Notes under the pieces: model-generated
Seen by the model: the letters and a program-made list of their open reading frames with translations, nothing else
Database searches by the model: none
Told to the model about the DNA's origin: nothing
Made by a program: the position numbers and the translations under genes
Shown here: in pieces, positions 26,674 to 37,300 of the stretch
Layout of the letters: each line of letters starts with the position of its first letter
Numbering within the stretch: position 1 is the stretch's first letter
NCBI GenBank assembly: GCA_001701225.1
Contig: DAAQ01000033.1
Span: forward strand, 8,495-72,494
DNA from: Bacteroidales bacterium H5
GTDB lineage: Bacteria > Bacteroidota > Bacteroidia > Bacteroidales > Muribaculaceae
Direction: 5' to 3'
DNA: 64,000 nucleotides

Positions 26674-28758
26674 ATGAGTACTCCCAAACCAAACGCTCCC
26701 GGCCCCCGGAAAGGCGGCATCAGGTTCAGCATGTACTGGGCCTATGCCATCATCATTGTCTTTCTGCTCGGGATGCTCTATATCGACGACAATTCGCTGA
26801 CCAAGGATGTCAGCTTCACCAAGTTCGAGCAGTATGTCAACTCGGGCGGCGTCGAGAAGATAACAGTCTACACAAACACAAACCGAGCCGAGGCCGTGGT
26901 CAGCGACTCGCTGGCGCAGAAGATATTTCACGAGAGCCAGTTTCAGCCCGGCAAAGGGATAGTGGCCCACATCGTCACCGACATCCCGTCGGCCGACAAG
27001 ATGCAGGACCAGATTGACGTATGGCGCACCGAAGGGAAGTTCAAGGGCGAGGTCAACTACGAGAAATCCTCAGACTATTCGTCGTTCCTCTGGACATTCG
27101 GCCCTATCATCCTCCTCGTCGCCTTCTGGTTCATAATGATGCGCCGCATGAGCGGCGGTCCCGGCGGAGGTGGCCCCGGAGGTGTCTTCAACGTGGGCAA
27201 ATCCAAGGCCAAGGTGTTCGAGAAAGGCGAGAGTACAAACGTCACATTCAAGGATGTTGCCGGACTCCATGAGGCCAAGACCGAGATACGCGAGATTGTC
27301 GAGTTTCTGCGCAATCCCCAGCGTTATACCGAGATAGGCGCCAAGATACCCAAGGGGGCGCTGCTCGTGGGCCCTCCGGGAACAGGTAAGACCCTTCTGG
27401 CCAAGGCTGTCGCAGGCGAGGCCGGAGTACCCTTCTTCTCGATGGCAGGTTCGGATTTTGTCGAGATGTTTGTGGGCGTGGGTGCCTCGCGTGTCCGCGA
27501 CCTGTTCCGTCAGGCCCAGGAGAAGGCTCCCTGCATTGTCTTCATCGACGAGATTGACGCCGTGGGCCGTGCTCGCGGCAAGAACCCCAACATGGGGTCG
27601 AACGACGAGCGCGAGAATACCCTCAACCAGCTCCTTACAGAAATGGACGGATTCGCGACAAACAGCGGTGTCATCGTGCTCGCGGCAACCAACCGTGCCG
27701 ACATTCTCGACAAGGCGCTGCTCCGCGCAGGGCGTTTCGACCGTCAGATTCAGGTCGACCTCCCCGAACTGCGCGACCGCATCGAGATATTCAACGTACA
27801 TCTGCGCCGCATCAAGCAGGCCGACGATGTGGACGTGGAGGTAATGGCCCGTCAGACCGCCGGATTCTCGGGTGCGGATATAGCCAACGTCTGCAACGAG
27901 GCGGCCCTCATCGCTGCCCGCAACAACAAGAAGGCTGTAGACCGCGACTCGTTCATGAACGCTATAGACCGTATCATCTGCGGCCTTGAACATTCGTCAA
28001 AAATAATCTCGGCCGAGGAGAAACGCGCCATTGCAATCCACGAGGCCGGACATGCCACCGTGTCGTGGTTCCTTGAATACTCCAACGAGATGGTCAAGGT
28101 CTCTATCGTGCCCCGCGGCATGGCCCTCGGAGCCGCATGGTATATGCCCGAAGAGAGGCAGATTACCCCCCTCCAGGCCTTGCTCGACCAGATGTGCATG
28201 ACGCTTGGCGGACGTGCCGCCGAGGAGATTGTACTCGGTCAGATTTCGACAGGCGCCCTCAACGACCTCGAGAAAGTGACGAAGATGGCATACGCCATCG
28301 TAGTCTACTACGGCATGAGCGACAAGATACCCAACGTCAGCTATTATGACTCGACAGGACAGGCATACGGATTCTCGAAACCCTATGGCGGCGAACGTGC
28401 CACAGCCATTGACGCCGAGGTCTCGCGCATCATCAACGAGCAGTACGAGCGTGCCAAGGCCATAATCCGCGAGCACGCCGATGGTCACGGCAAGCTGGCC
28501 GAGACACTGCTGACCAAGGAGGTGATGTACTCCGAAGACCTCAAGGAGATATTCGGCCCGCGCAAATGGCGCTCGCGCACCGAGGAGATAATGCAGCTGC
28601 AGGCCGCCCGCGATGCCGAGCGTGAGAAGCAGCAGAATCCCGACGGAGCTCCCGAGACTCCGGCAGACACTCCGGCCGACGGGGAACCGATAAAGTCAGA
28701 CGAACCGGTCCCGCCTTCAACCCCGACTCCTCCCCCCTTCAAGGGGCCTAAGGAATAA
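26674..28758 (+). CDS. ftsH: ATP-dependent zinc metalloprotease FtsH
   Basis: Membrane-anchored AAA+ protease that degrades misfolded membrane and regulatory proteins. The 694 residues contain two membrane helices (about 20-37 and 140-156), a periplasmic domain between them, a glycine-rich linker, Walker A GPPGTGKT near residue 233, Walker B FIDEIDAVGR and the zinc-binding HEAGH near 457. The last 50 residues are Pro-, Glu- and Asp-rich and likely disordered. It ends at a hairpin shared with the convergent MATE gene. Confidence 0.96.
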   Translation: MSTPKPNAPGPRKGGIRFSMYWAYAIIIVFLLGMLYIDDNSLTKDVSFTKFEQYVNSGGVEKITVYTNTNRAEAVVSDSLAQKIFHESQFQPGKGIVAHIVTDIPSADKMQDQIDVWRTEGKFKGEVNYEKSSDYSSFLWTFGPIILLVAFWFIMMRRMSGGPGGGGPGGVFNVGKSKAKVFEKGESTNVTFKDVAGLHEAKTEIREIVEFLRNPQRYTEIGAKIPKGALLVGPPGTGKTLLAKAVAGEAGVPFFSMAGSDFVEMFVGVGASRVRDLFRQAQEKAPCIVFIDEIDAVGRARGKNPNMGSNDERENTLNQLLTEMDGFATNSGVIVLAATNRADILDKALLRAGRFDRQIQVDLPELRDRIEIFNVHLRRIKQADDVDVEVMARQTAGFSGADIANVCNEAALIAARNNKKAVDRDSFMNAIDRIICGLEHSSKIISAEEKRAIAIHEAGHATVSWFLEYSNEMVKVSIVPRGMALGAAWYMPEERQITPLQALLDQMCMTLGGRAAEEIVLGQISTGALNDLEKVTKMAYAIVVYYGMSDKIPNVSYYDSTGQAYGFSKPYGGERATAIDAEVSRIINEQYERAKAIIREHADGHGKLAETLLTKEVMYSEDLKEIFGPRKWRSRTEEIMQLQAARDAEREKQQNPDGAPETPADTPADGEPIKSDEPVPPSTPTPPPFKGPKE

Positions 28759-28761
28759 GAC

Positions 28762-28797
28762 AATTCCCTCATCAGCCACAAGGCCGGTGAGGGAATT
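28762..28797. terminator. Bidirectional hairpin between ftsH and the MATE gene
   Basis: AATTCCCTCA (28762-28771) pairs with TGAGGGAATT (28788-28797). A TTTCTTTAT tract follows on the plus strand, and A/T-rich sequence lies on the other side. Two convergent genes end on either side of it. Confidence 0.7.
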
Positions 28798-28800
28798 TCT

Positions 28801-30105
28801 TTATCGTTCGAACCTGCGGTCTAAGATTCGCTTCATCTGCGCTGCAAGTCCGGCTCCACGCGCGAGCAGATAGGCAAGGAAGGCGGTCCAGAGTGTCGGA
28901 TTGCCCGAGGGCCCGAGATATATGATTGCAAAGAATATCACGGCAGCCGCAAAAGTCGTGACAAGCATCCTCCGTGTGGCGGTAAGGCCGATAAAGAATC
29001 CGTCAAACAGAAACGCAGCGGCAGACACCATAGGTATCAGCACCAGGAAATGACGCATCCCCAGGACTCCATCACGCACTCCCTCCACATCCGTCAGAAG
29101 CCCTACAATGGCAGGGGACAGGAACCAGTAGACCAGCGTGAACCCTCCGGCCACAATAACGCTCCACCAAGCCAACGCCCGGACTGCCCGCAGCAAAGAG
29201 AGACGGTCAGACGCTCCGGCGCTATGTCCGCACAGTGCCTCGCCGCTGTATGCGAGGCCATCCATGAAATATGAGAACATCACGAAAAACTGCATCATCA
29301 CGGCATTGACAGCAAGCGTAAGCGCACCCAGTCTCGCGCCATAAGCGGTAACTGCGAGAGTGACAAGCATTATGCAACTCGACCGCAGAAACAGATCCAC
29401 ACTCACGTTGAAGAACTTGCGCAATCGGCCACCATGCCACAGGGCATCCCACCCGCACCATAGAGGCATCCCCTTGGCAAAGCGTATCACAACAACCACC
29501 GCAATCACAAGTCCCGTCCAGTTGGCCGTCAGTGTCCCGTAAGCCACACCCTCGAATCCGAGCCCGAGGCCAAACACGGCTACAAGACTGCAGATGACGT
29601 TGATGATATTCACTGAGATTGACACCACCATAGGCCATACGGTGTTCTGCATACCGATGAACCACCCGTTAAGTGTCAATGTCACAAGCAGTGCCGGAGC
29701 GCCCCATATACAGATTGAGAAATACCGTGCCGCAAGCGGCGAAACCGTTCCGTCTGCGCCGATGACAGCGAGCAGCAGCCGCGACAGAGGCCACTGCACT
29801 GCAACGATGAGGAGACCTGCAACCAACGCGAGCGCCACACCGCGTGAGAACACACAGCTCACGCCCTTGCTGTCTGACGCTCCGTAAGCCTCGGCAGTGA
29901 GTCCCGTAGTGCCCATGCGCAGAAATCCGAACACCCAGAACACGACATTCAGCATCATCCCTCCGGCGGCTATTGCAGCAAGAAAGGCCTCCGACCCCAG
30001 ATGACCTGTCACAGCCGTATCGCACAATCCCAGAAGCGGCACAGTGATATTGCTCGCCACAGCAGGCACAGCTAATCCCGCAATCTTCCTGTTAATCTCA
30101 TTCAT
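28801..30105 (-). CDS. MATE family efflux transporter, DinF-like
   Basis: An inner-membrane exporter of 434 residues with about 12 hydrophobic segments and the repeated MATE halves. The N-terminal phrase IAGLAVPAVASNITVPLLGLCDTAVTG resembles DinF-type proteins. Substrates of this subgroup are varied (drugs, metabolites) and cannot be read here. The ATG follows a TAATTTTG box by only 4 nt, so the transcript may be leaderless. It lies just downstream of the terminator of the methylmalonyl-CoA mutase genes. Confidence 0.88.
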   Translation of the reverse strand: MNEINRKIAGLAVPAVASNITVPLLGLCDTAVTGHLGSEAFLAAIAAGGMMLNVVFWVFGFLRMGTTGLTAEAYGASDSKGVSCVFSRGVALALVAGLLIVAVQWPLSRLLLAVIGADGTVSPLAARYFSICIWGAPALLVTLTLNGWFIGMQNTVWPMVVSISVNIINVICSLVAVFGLGLGFEGVAYGTLTANWTGLVIAVVVVIRFAKGMPLWCGWDALWHGGRLRKFFNVSVDLFLRSSCIMLVTLAVTAYGARLGALTLAVNAVMMQFFVMFSYFMDGLAYSGEALCGHSAGASDRLSLLRAVRALAWWSVIVAGGFTLVYWFLSPAIVGLLTDVEGVRDGVLGMRHFLVLIPMVSAAAFLFDGFFIGLTATRRMLVTTFAAAVIFFAIIYLGPSGNPTLWTAFLAYLLARGAGLAAQMKRILDRRFER

Positions 30106-30109
30106 GCCG

Positions 30110-30117
30110 CAAAATTA
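30110..30117 (-). promoter_or_regulatory. -7 box (TAATTTTG) directly before the MATE start codon
   Basis: Minus-strand TAATTTTG, then CGGC, then ATG. If this is the -7 element, transcription would begin at about the A of the start codon. No TTG is seen at -33, where the upstream terminator hairpin lies. Confidence 0.5.
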
Positions 30118-30121
30118 CACA

Positions 30122-30157
30122 AAAAAGCCGTGCGGAGGGTGTCTGCACGGCTTTTTA
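30122..30157 (-). terminator. Intrinsic terminator after methylmalonyl-CoA mutase genes
   Basis: The stem AAGCCGTGCAGACACC / CTCCGCACGGCTT on the minus strand has GCCGTGC/GCACGGC as its core and is followed by TTTTTTG. It lies 20 nt after the scpA stop and just before the MATE promoter. Confidence 0.8.
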
Positions 30158-30175
30158 TGTTGATGTCGATGAGGA

Positions 30176-32308
30176 TTATTCCTCGCCGAGGAGTTCGAGT
30201 ATCTTGATTGCGGCTACAGGGATGCGGGTGCCGGGGCCGAAGATAGCGGCAACACCTGCCTTGTAGAGGAAATCGTAGTCCTGCGCGGGGATGACACCAC
30301 CGGCGATGACCATGATGTCCTCGCGGCCCAGTTTCTTGAGCTCCTCGATTACCTGCGGCACAAGGGTCTTGTGACCTGCGGCAAGCGAGCTTACGCCCAT
30401 CACATGCACGTCGTTCTCGACGGCCATACGGGCAGCCTCGGCGGGAGTCTGGAAGAGCGGGCCCATGTCGACGTCAAATCCGCAGTCGGCATAGCCTGTT
30501 GCGACAACCTTGGCGCCACGGTCGTGACCATCCTGGCCCATCTTGGCTATCATGATGCGGGGCTGACGGCCTTCGCGTTTGGCAAACTCCTCGCACATCT
30601 GCTGTGCCTTGATGAAGTCGGGATCCTGTTTGGTTTCTGATGAGTACACGCCTGAAATTGTTCTGATTACTGCCTTGTAACGTCCTACTACCTCTTCGCA
30701 AGCGTCCGAAATCTCGCCCAGTGTGGCGCGGAGACCTGCGGCCTTGACAGCGAGGTCGAGCAGATTGCCCTTCTTGGTGCGCACGCACTCGGTGATGTCG
30801 GCGAGGGCCTTCCTGACAGCCTCCTCGTCGCGATGCTCGCGCAGGTCCACGAGACGTGCCACCTGGTCCTTGCGTACCTCGGTGTTGTCAATCTCGAGGA
30901 TGTCGATGGGATCCTCGTGCTCGAGACGGTATTTGTTGATACCGACGATGGTCTGACGGCCCGAGTCGATACGGGCCTGGGTACGGGCCGAAGCCTCCTC
31001 GATGCGCATCTTGGGCAGACCGCTCTCGATGGCCTTTGCCATACCGCCGAGCTTCTCGATTTCCTGGATGTGCTCCCATGCCTTGTGGGCAATCTCGTTG
31101 GTGAGGGCCTCGACATAGTATGAGCCGCCCCACGGATCGACCTGCTTGGTCACCATGGTCTCCTCCTGGATATAAATCTGGGTGTTGCGGGCGATACGTG
31201 CCGAGAAATCGGTGGGGAGGGCGATGGCCTCGTCGAGCGCGTTGGTGTGCAGCGACTGAGTGTGGCCGAGGGCGGCGCCCATGGCCTCGATGCAGGTACG
31301 GCCAACGTTGTTGAAGGGATCCTGCTCGGTGAGCGACCATCCCGAGGTCTGCGAGTGTGTACGCAGGGCAAGCGACTTGGGATTCTTGGGATTGAACTGC
31401 TTGACAATCTTAGCCCAAAGCAGACGGGCTGCCCTCATCTTGGCTACCTCCATGAAATAGTTCATGCCGATGGCCCAGAAGAACGACAGGCGCGGTGCGA
31501 ATGCGTCGATGTCTATGCCGGCGTTGATGCCCGCACGCAGATACTCAAGACCGTCGGCCAGGGTGTATGCAAGCTCGATGTCGGCTGTGGCACCGGCCTC
31601 CTGCATGTGGTATCCCGAAATGGAGATCGAGTTGAACTTGGGCATGTTCTGCGAGGTGTACTCGAAGATGTCGGCGATGATGCGCATCGAGAACTCCGGG
31701 GGATAGATATAGGTGTTGCGCACCATGAACTCCTTGAGGATGTCGTTCTGGATGGTTCCGGCCATCTCCTCGAGTTTTGCACCCTGCTCAAGACCTGCGT
31801 TGATATAGAAGGCGAGTACGGGAAGCACGGCGCCGTTCATGGTCATCGACACAGACATCTTGTTCAGGGGTATACCTTCGAAAAGCACCTTCATATCCTC
31901 TATCGAGCAGATAGACACACCTGCCTTGCCGACGTCACCGACCACACGCTCGTGGTCTGCGTCATAGCCACGGTGTGTGGCAAGGTCGAAAGCCACCGAG
32001 AGGCCCTTCTGACCCGATGCGAGGTTGCGGCGGTAGAAGGCGTTGGACTCTGCGGCAGTCGAGAATCCCGCATACTGGCGGATGGTCCAGGGGCGCAGGG
32101 GATACATGGCGCTGTACGGGCCACGCAGGAAGGGGGGGATACCTGAGACATACTCGAGATGCTCAAGGCCCTCGAGGTCTTCTTTAGTGTATATGGGCTT
32201 GACGGGGATAAGCTCGGGAGTGAGCCATTCTTCGCCCTTTGCCTCGGGAGCATGAGCCTCGCCGAAGGCGTCCTTTATGATGTCAATATCCTTGAAATTG
32301 GGTTTCAT
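30176..32308 (-). CDS. scpA: Methylmalonyl-CoA mutase, large (catalytic) subunit
   Basis: Adenosylcobalamin-dependent enzyme that interconverts succinyl-CoA and methylmalonyl-CoA, used in the propionate route of many Bacteroidales. The 710 residues comprise an N-terminal TIM barrel with RPWTIRQYAGFSTAAESN and a C-terminal B12-binding domain with DGHDRG (the lower-ligand His motif DxHxxG) near residue 605, followed by SSLAAGHKTL and AGGVIP. It lies 35 nt after the small-subunit gene. Neighbouring B12-riboswitch genes lie immediately upstream of the pair on the same strand. Confidence 0.96.
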   Translation of the reverse strand: MKPNFKDIDIIKDAFGEAHAPEAKGEEWLTPELIPVKPIYTKEDLEGLEHLEYVSGIPPFLRGPYSAMYPLRPWTIRQYAGFSTAAESNAFYRRNLASGQKGLSVAFDLATHRGYDADHERVVGDVGKAGVSICSIEDMKVLFEGIPLNKMSVSMTMNGAVLPVLAFYINAGLEQGAKLEEMAGTIQNDILKEFMVRNTYIYPPEFSMRIIADIFEYTSQNMPKFNSISISGYHMQEAGATADIELAYTLADGLEYLRAGINAGIDIDAFAPRLSFFWAIGMNYFMEVAKMRAARLLWAKIVKQFNPKNPKSLALRTHSQTSGWSLTEQDPFNNVGRTCIEAMGAALGHTQSLHTNALDEAIALPTDFSARIARNTQIYIQEETMVTKQVDPWGGSYYVEALTNEIAHKAWEHIQEIEKLGGMAKAIESGLPKMRIEEASARTQARIDSGRQTIVGINKYRLEHEDPIDILEIDNTEVRKDQVARLVDLREHRDEEAVRKALADITECVRTKKGNLLDLAVKAAGLRATLGEISDACEEVVGRYKAVIRTISGVYSSETKQDPDFIKAQQMCEEFAKREGRQPRIMIAKMGQDGHDRGAKVVATGYADCGFDVDMGPLFQTPAEAARMAVENDVHVMGVSSLAAGHKTLVPQVIEELKKLGREDIMVIAGGVIPAQDYDFLYKAGVAAIFGPGTRIPVAAIKILELLGEE

Positions 32309-32343
32309 AGCTATCTTTTTCTATGTGGGGTATGAAGAATGGA

Positions 32344-34209
32344 TTACTTCTTGAGCAGACGGTCGTTGAACGCCTTGAGTGTGTCGAGCACATTGCAGCG
32401 CACATGAACGAACTCGTTTATGCCGATGGCCTTAAGGTCGTCCATGCATGCGGGAGCACCTGCTACCACGAACTCGGCCCTGCCGTCGAGATACTTGAAG
32501 GCAGCGGGAGCAAGCCCGGCATACTCGTCATCGCTCGAGCAGAGCACGACGATGTCGGCACCCTTGGCGAGAGCTGCATCCACACCCTCCTCGACAGTCT
32601 TGAAGCCGAGGTTATCGATAATCTCGTATCCGGCGCAGCCGAAGAAGTTTGTCGAGAACTGGGCGCGAGCCAGGCGCATGGCCAGATTGCCGATGGTGAG
32701 CATGAACACCTTGGGACGGTTGGTGGCAGCCTCGGTGGCGAGACGCAGAGCCTCGAAATCGGAGGCGGCACGCTTTGAGGGGAGTCCGGCGGGATTCTCC
32801 TCGCAGGCGCTGTCGGTGTGGTGGCATCCGCAGGGGAGCGAGCCGTTAAGGGTCACGATCTTCTCGGCGGCAATCTCGTTGACATTGGGATACTGGTTCG
32901 TGCCGAGCAGAATCTCCTTGCGGCGAGCCACGTCGGTGTGACGCTTCTCCGAGCTCTCGCGCACGGTCTTGGCAACCTCGCCGTCGTTGCAGCAGGCGAG
33001 GAAACCACCCTTCTCTTCGGTGTCGAGGAAGAGCTTCCAAGCCTCCTTTGCCAGCGATACAGTCAATGTCTCCACATAGTATGAGCCACCTGCGGGGTCT
33101 ACGACCTTGTCGAGATGGCTCTCTTCCTTGAGCAGATGCTGCTGGTTGCGTGCAATACGCTCAGAGAACTCGTCGGGAGTCTTGTAAGGCACATCAAACG
33201 GGGTTACCGTAATCGAGTCGACACCGGCGAGAGCGGCCGACATGGCCTCGGTCTGCGAACGCAGCAGGTTGACATGTGCGTCATACAGTGTCTGGTTGTA
33301 GCGCGATGTGGCGGCGTGGGCGTTCATCTTGCAGGCATCTTTGTCAGCGCCATACTGTGCCACAATCTGTGCCCACATCATGCGTGCGGCACGGAACTTG
33401 GCCAGCTCCATGAAGAAATTGCTCGACACACCCATATTGAACCTGATGCGTGCGGCAGCCTCGTCGGCCTTGACACCTGCCTCGGTGAGCAGTGTCATCC
33501 ACGAAGCACCCCAGGCCAGGGCATAGCCCAGCTCCTGGAATATATATGCACCGGCGTTGGCCAGCATCACAGAGTCGACGGCGAGCACCTTGAGGCCGGG
33601 CAGTGTTTTGGCGGCGGCGATGAGGGCCACAGCCATTGCCGATACATTCGCGGGCTCCATGGCCACACCCTTGCGCAGAGGCTTCTTGAAGGGATTGAAA
33701 TCCACAGAGCCGCGCAGCTCGTTCTCGACACCCTGCTCCTTGGCATAGGCGGCAAGAGACTCGACGAGAGGAAGGGCCTTCTTGAGGCAGCATCCGAAAT
33801 TCACCTCAATCTTCTTGAGGTCGATGCCATCGAGCATCACACGGAGAGTCTCAACGGTGGGTTCGGAGATGTGGAATCCGAGCGATGTCACGCCCTTGGA
33901 CACGGCGTCAAGAGCAGCCTTATTGGCCTCGGCTGCATCAGCAGCCTCAATCTCCTGGCGTATCAGCCAGTCGTTGTCGGTGCGTGTGCCGCGCAGATAG
34001 GGATATTCGCCCGGCAGTGAATTTGTGGTTGCGAGGTCGGCAATATCCTCCGAGCGGTACATAGGCTGGAGATTAAACCCCTCGTTGGTGCGCCATACGA
34101 GCTTTTTGTCGAAGGGCGCGCCTTTCAGGTCAGCTTCTACCTTTGCTTTCCACTCGGCGGTGGTCACAGGCGGAAACTGCTCAAATAACTTTTCTCTTTT
34201 TTCTGCCAT
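32344..34209 (-). CDS. mutA: Methylmalonyl-CoA mutase, small subunit
   Basis: Partner of the catalytic subunit in the heterodimeric enzyme. The 621 residues share the barrel architecture (YPYLRGTRTDNDWLIRQE near the N-terminus, VDPAGGSYYVETLT) and a degenerate C-terminal domain in which the DxHxxG cobalamin motif is absent, as expected for this subunit. It is preceded by a TATCTTTG promoter box and starts the two-gene operon. Confidence 0.94.
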   Translation of the reverse strand: MAEKREKLFEQFPPVTTAEWKAKVEADLKGAPFDKKLVWRTNEGFNLQPMYRSEDIADLATTNSLPGEYPYLRGTRTDNDWLIRQEIEAADAAEANKAALDAVSKGVTSLGFHISEPTVETLRVMLDGIDLKKIEVNFGCCLKKALPLVESLAAYAKEQGVENELRGSVDFNPFKKPLRKGVAMEPANVSAMAVALIAAAKTLPGLKVLAVDSVMLANAGAYIFQELGYALAWGASWMTLLTEAGVKADEAAARIRFNMGVSSNFFMELAKFRAARMMWAQIVAQYGADKDACKMNAHAATSRYNQTLYDAHVNLLRSQTEAMSAALAGVDSITVTPFDVPYKTPDEFSERIARNQQHLLKEESHLDKVVDPAGGSYYVETLTVSLAKEAWKLFLDTEEKGGFLACCNDGEVAKTVRESSEKRHTDVARRKEILLGTNQYPNVNEIAAEKIVTLNGSLPCGCHHTDSACEENPAGLPSKRAASDFEALRLATEAATNRPKVFMLTIGNLAMRLARAQFSTNFFGCAGYEIIDNLGFKTVEEGVDAALAKGADIVVLCSSDDEYAGLAPAAFKYLDGRAEFVVAGAPACMDDLKAIGINEFVHVRCNVLDTLKAFNDRLLKK

Positions 34210-34259
34210 GATTTATGGTAATTAGATCAATTCAGAAGTTGTAGTTCTCATTCAATCTG

Positions 34260-34267
34260 CAAAGATA
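34260..34267 (-). promoter_or_regulatory. -7 box (TATCTTTG) for mutA-scpA
   Basis: Minus-strand TATCTTTG about 50 nt before the mutA ATG and just downstream of the terminator of the chelatase operon. No cobalamin riboswitch is visible in the short leader. Confidence 0.65.
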
Positions 34268-34313
34268 AGGTTATTTTCGGGAATTAAAGAAATTTTTCCG
34301 TAAAAAAACCAAA

Positions 34314-34350
34314 ATAGTGTCGGTCTGTACCAATTCACAGCCGACACTAT
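34314..34350 (-). terminator. Intrinsic terminator after the CobN-like gene
   Basis: ATAGTGTCGG and CCGACACTAT pair exactly, extended by CTG/CAG. On the minus strand the stem is followed by TTTTGGTTTTTTT. It ends the B12-controlled operon and separates it from the mutase genes. Confidence 0.85.
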
Positions 34351-34364
34351 GACAGGAAAAAGAT

Positions 34365-37300
34365 TTAACGGGTGCGCGACTCCCTGCGGCGGCGTGCTAT
34401 GACAAGTATGGCGCAGAGGAGTCCGGCCACGGCGATGGCTATGGCCGCGGTGAGGGGTGAGAAACGAGTCTCAGACCTCTCGTCGCGCTCCTTGGCGAGT
34501 GTCATGGCACCGTCTCCGGCAGAGACAGCCGCTGCAATGTCACGCTCATAACCACGGGCCTCGGCGTCGGGAAGATTCCCGGCTATGTAGCGCTGCAGCT
34601 TTGTGTTGGCGCAGACGAACTCGGTGCAAGGTGCGCCGTGGTCGGCGGTGACGCGGGCGTGCAGGGCCGCTGTCTCCGATAGCTGTTCGGACGTCGGGTG
34701 CCAGAACCCCTTGCGTGCGCTCTCGAGCATTGTGGCGGTCATCTCCTGAAGCGCCGCGGGATTCACGCGGTCAAAATATTCGGCCACCCCGAGCCCGTGG
34801 ATGTCCCGCACATAGACATCGAACATCTCGTCATATATGTCGGGGGGCAGCACCGAGGGGCGCATCACATTCCAGCCGAATATGTTGCGGGCTATCTCGC
34901 CGAACATCTGGGCGGTGGTGGCGTCACCCTTCATGCGTTCGCGTATGAATGCCGGATTCAGCAGCGTGGCCCTTGTCTCGACCGCCACCGCCCTGTCGCC
35001 CTGCTGCATACGGGGCATAGAGGGATTACGGTAGTCGGCCATCAGCAGCTCGGGCTCGCTCCCGTCGATAGACGAGGTGAGCATGGAGAGCCCTCCGGCA
35101 AACTCATACACATGGTCGAGGCTTATTGGGCCCCAGGTGTTGCTCTGACGCGGCTGCACTATCACGGCTGTACCCGACACAGCGGCGCGCATCGCCTCGG
35201 GGCTGACAGAGCCCCACGACAATGTGTCGCCATATAGTGCGCACATGTTGTTGACATACCCCTCGGCAAGCTCGGCACGATCATCCCACGACCCCGAGTT
35301 CTCGGTATATGAGAGCATACCCGTGGAGTATCCCGAGTTTACGGGGCCGAAGACCCTCATCACCGAGAGGCGGCGCGCATCCTTGGGAGATGTACCCGCC
35401 TCGACCATGGCTTTCTCCTGGCCGAGTGTACCCTCGGCGACATAGTTCGGATAGAGGTCATCTTTAGCTGAGGCTGCAAGGCGCACGGCCTCGGTGATGA
35501 GCAGCAGACGTGAGGCGGCTATGTCGCGCAACTGGCCCGACACCTGAACCATGACGTCGACACGCGGACGCCCCAACTGTGACGAGGGGGTGAGCTTAAG
35601 GTCTATCACCCTACCCTGGCCGTCGCGCACAGGCTCGACGCCGAGCATCCTCAGCGCCTGGGCTATCGTCGCACCCTTGGTCGAGATGAATTCGCCCGCC
35701 CAGAGGGTATAGCTGACCTTACGCGGATAGCCGCCGTGTGCAGCTACGTAATCCTCGAGCGTACGGTCGGCCAGACGCGCCCCATCCTCCCATGCCTTAG
35801 GGCCCGGAGTTGCCTCGGCGTTGATGCTGTACATGTTTCGCCCGGTAGGAAGCACCTCGGGGTTGAGCACAGGGTCTCCGCCGGGAGCGGGACGCACGGG
35901 ACGCCCCGAGAGGGCCCCGACCATGGCATCAAGCTCCCGCTTGGGTGACTCACTCAGCATGTCGCGCGTGCGGAGCACATCGGCATCATCCATAGCCATC
36001 ACCTTGCGGCGTGCCGCGGGGAGATAACGGTGAGATACAAAGCTGTTGTCATGAAGCTGCGCGTCGGTGATTCGTCCGGCATCGCGATCGTGCCGTGCCG
36101 CATCATACGCAATCCTGTCGGCACAGATGGCGGTGAGGGTCGTGACCATGTCCGACTGAGAATATGGCTGTCCCATGACATAATAAGCGCCGGTAATCTT
36201 CTCGTCGGACAGCTCCTCGACAAAACCGTCGAGCGTGCGCAGCTCGTCGGCTGTATAGCATCCTGAGGGGATGGAGTCGAGGCGCAGGTCCTTGTGGAGT
36301 CCCATAGAGATTATCTGACTCTTGAGCGCAGGAGTATTCTGAGCCGGGTCATTGATGGCCGCATGTATTCTGTCGAGCAGCGAGGCATATTTCTGCCTCA
36401 TGCCCGACTCGACAAACGGAGGGGTGAGGTGTGTGACAAGCACGGCATGGCTACGACGCTTGGCGATTACGGCCTCCCCGACGTTGGAGGTAGTATAAAA
36501 ATAGAAATGCGGGCGATGACCAATGAGCACATCTGCCCAGTCGGCCTGAGACAGGGCGGCATTCTTGCCGGGCGTGAACTCAAGATTACCATGCGTGCCG
36601 AAATGTATCAGCGCATCGGCATCAAATCCTTTCTGCATATAGAGATAGGCTGCGAGATAGCTGTGAGGCGGAGGCACCTCGGCACCGTGGGCCATCTTGA
36701 AATCATCGTCGCCGATGGCCGGACGCGGCTGGGGAAAGAGGAGAATGTTACCATATCTGATTGCCGCGACCGCGAGACTGTCGCCACGGGCGAGGAGCGT
36801 ACCGGGAGCGGGGCCGTAATGCCTCTCGACCTCTTCATATTTTTCGGGCAGCAGTATCTCCGAGGCCCACTGCCGGTATGTGTCCGTGTCAATCCACACG
36901 GGAGATGCCTCGTCCATAAAGCGTTGCTGTGCTGCCGAGGCATAGTCACCCATCACGGAACCGCGGACCATAATCTCGCGCCTGAAACCCTCGAGGGTTG
37001 CCGGGAGTCCCGTCACGTCATACCCCTCATCGCGCAGGCGGCACAGGAAATTGTAGAGCGAGGGTATCACCTCCATGCCCGAGGCCAGCAACGCGTCGCG
37101 GCCCGGAGTCTTGAAATACCCTATTGCCACGCGTTTGTCGCGGTTGGGCTTGTCACGCAAAGCCATATATCGTGAGAAATGGCCGACAAAGGCATTTATG
37201 CGCTCGGGGTCGGGACGGTAGAGCATCAACCCCTCGGGTGACGGGTCCTGGGTGGATATGCACAGCGGTGTCATGGCTCCGTCTATCTCGGGCACCACGA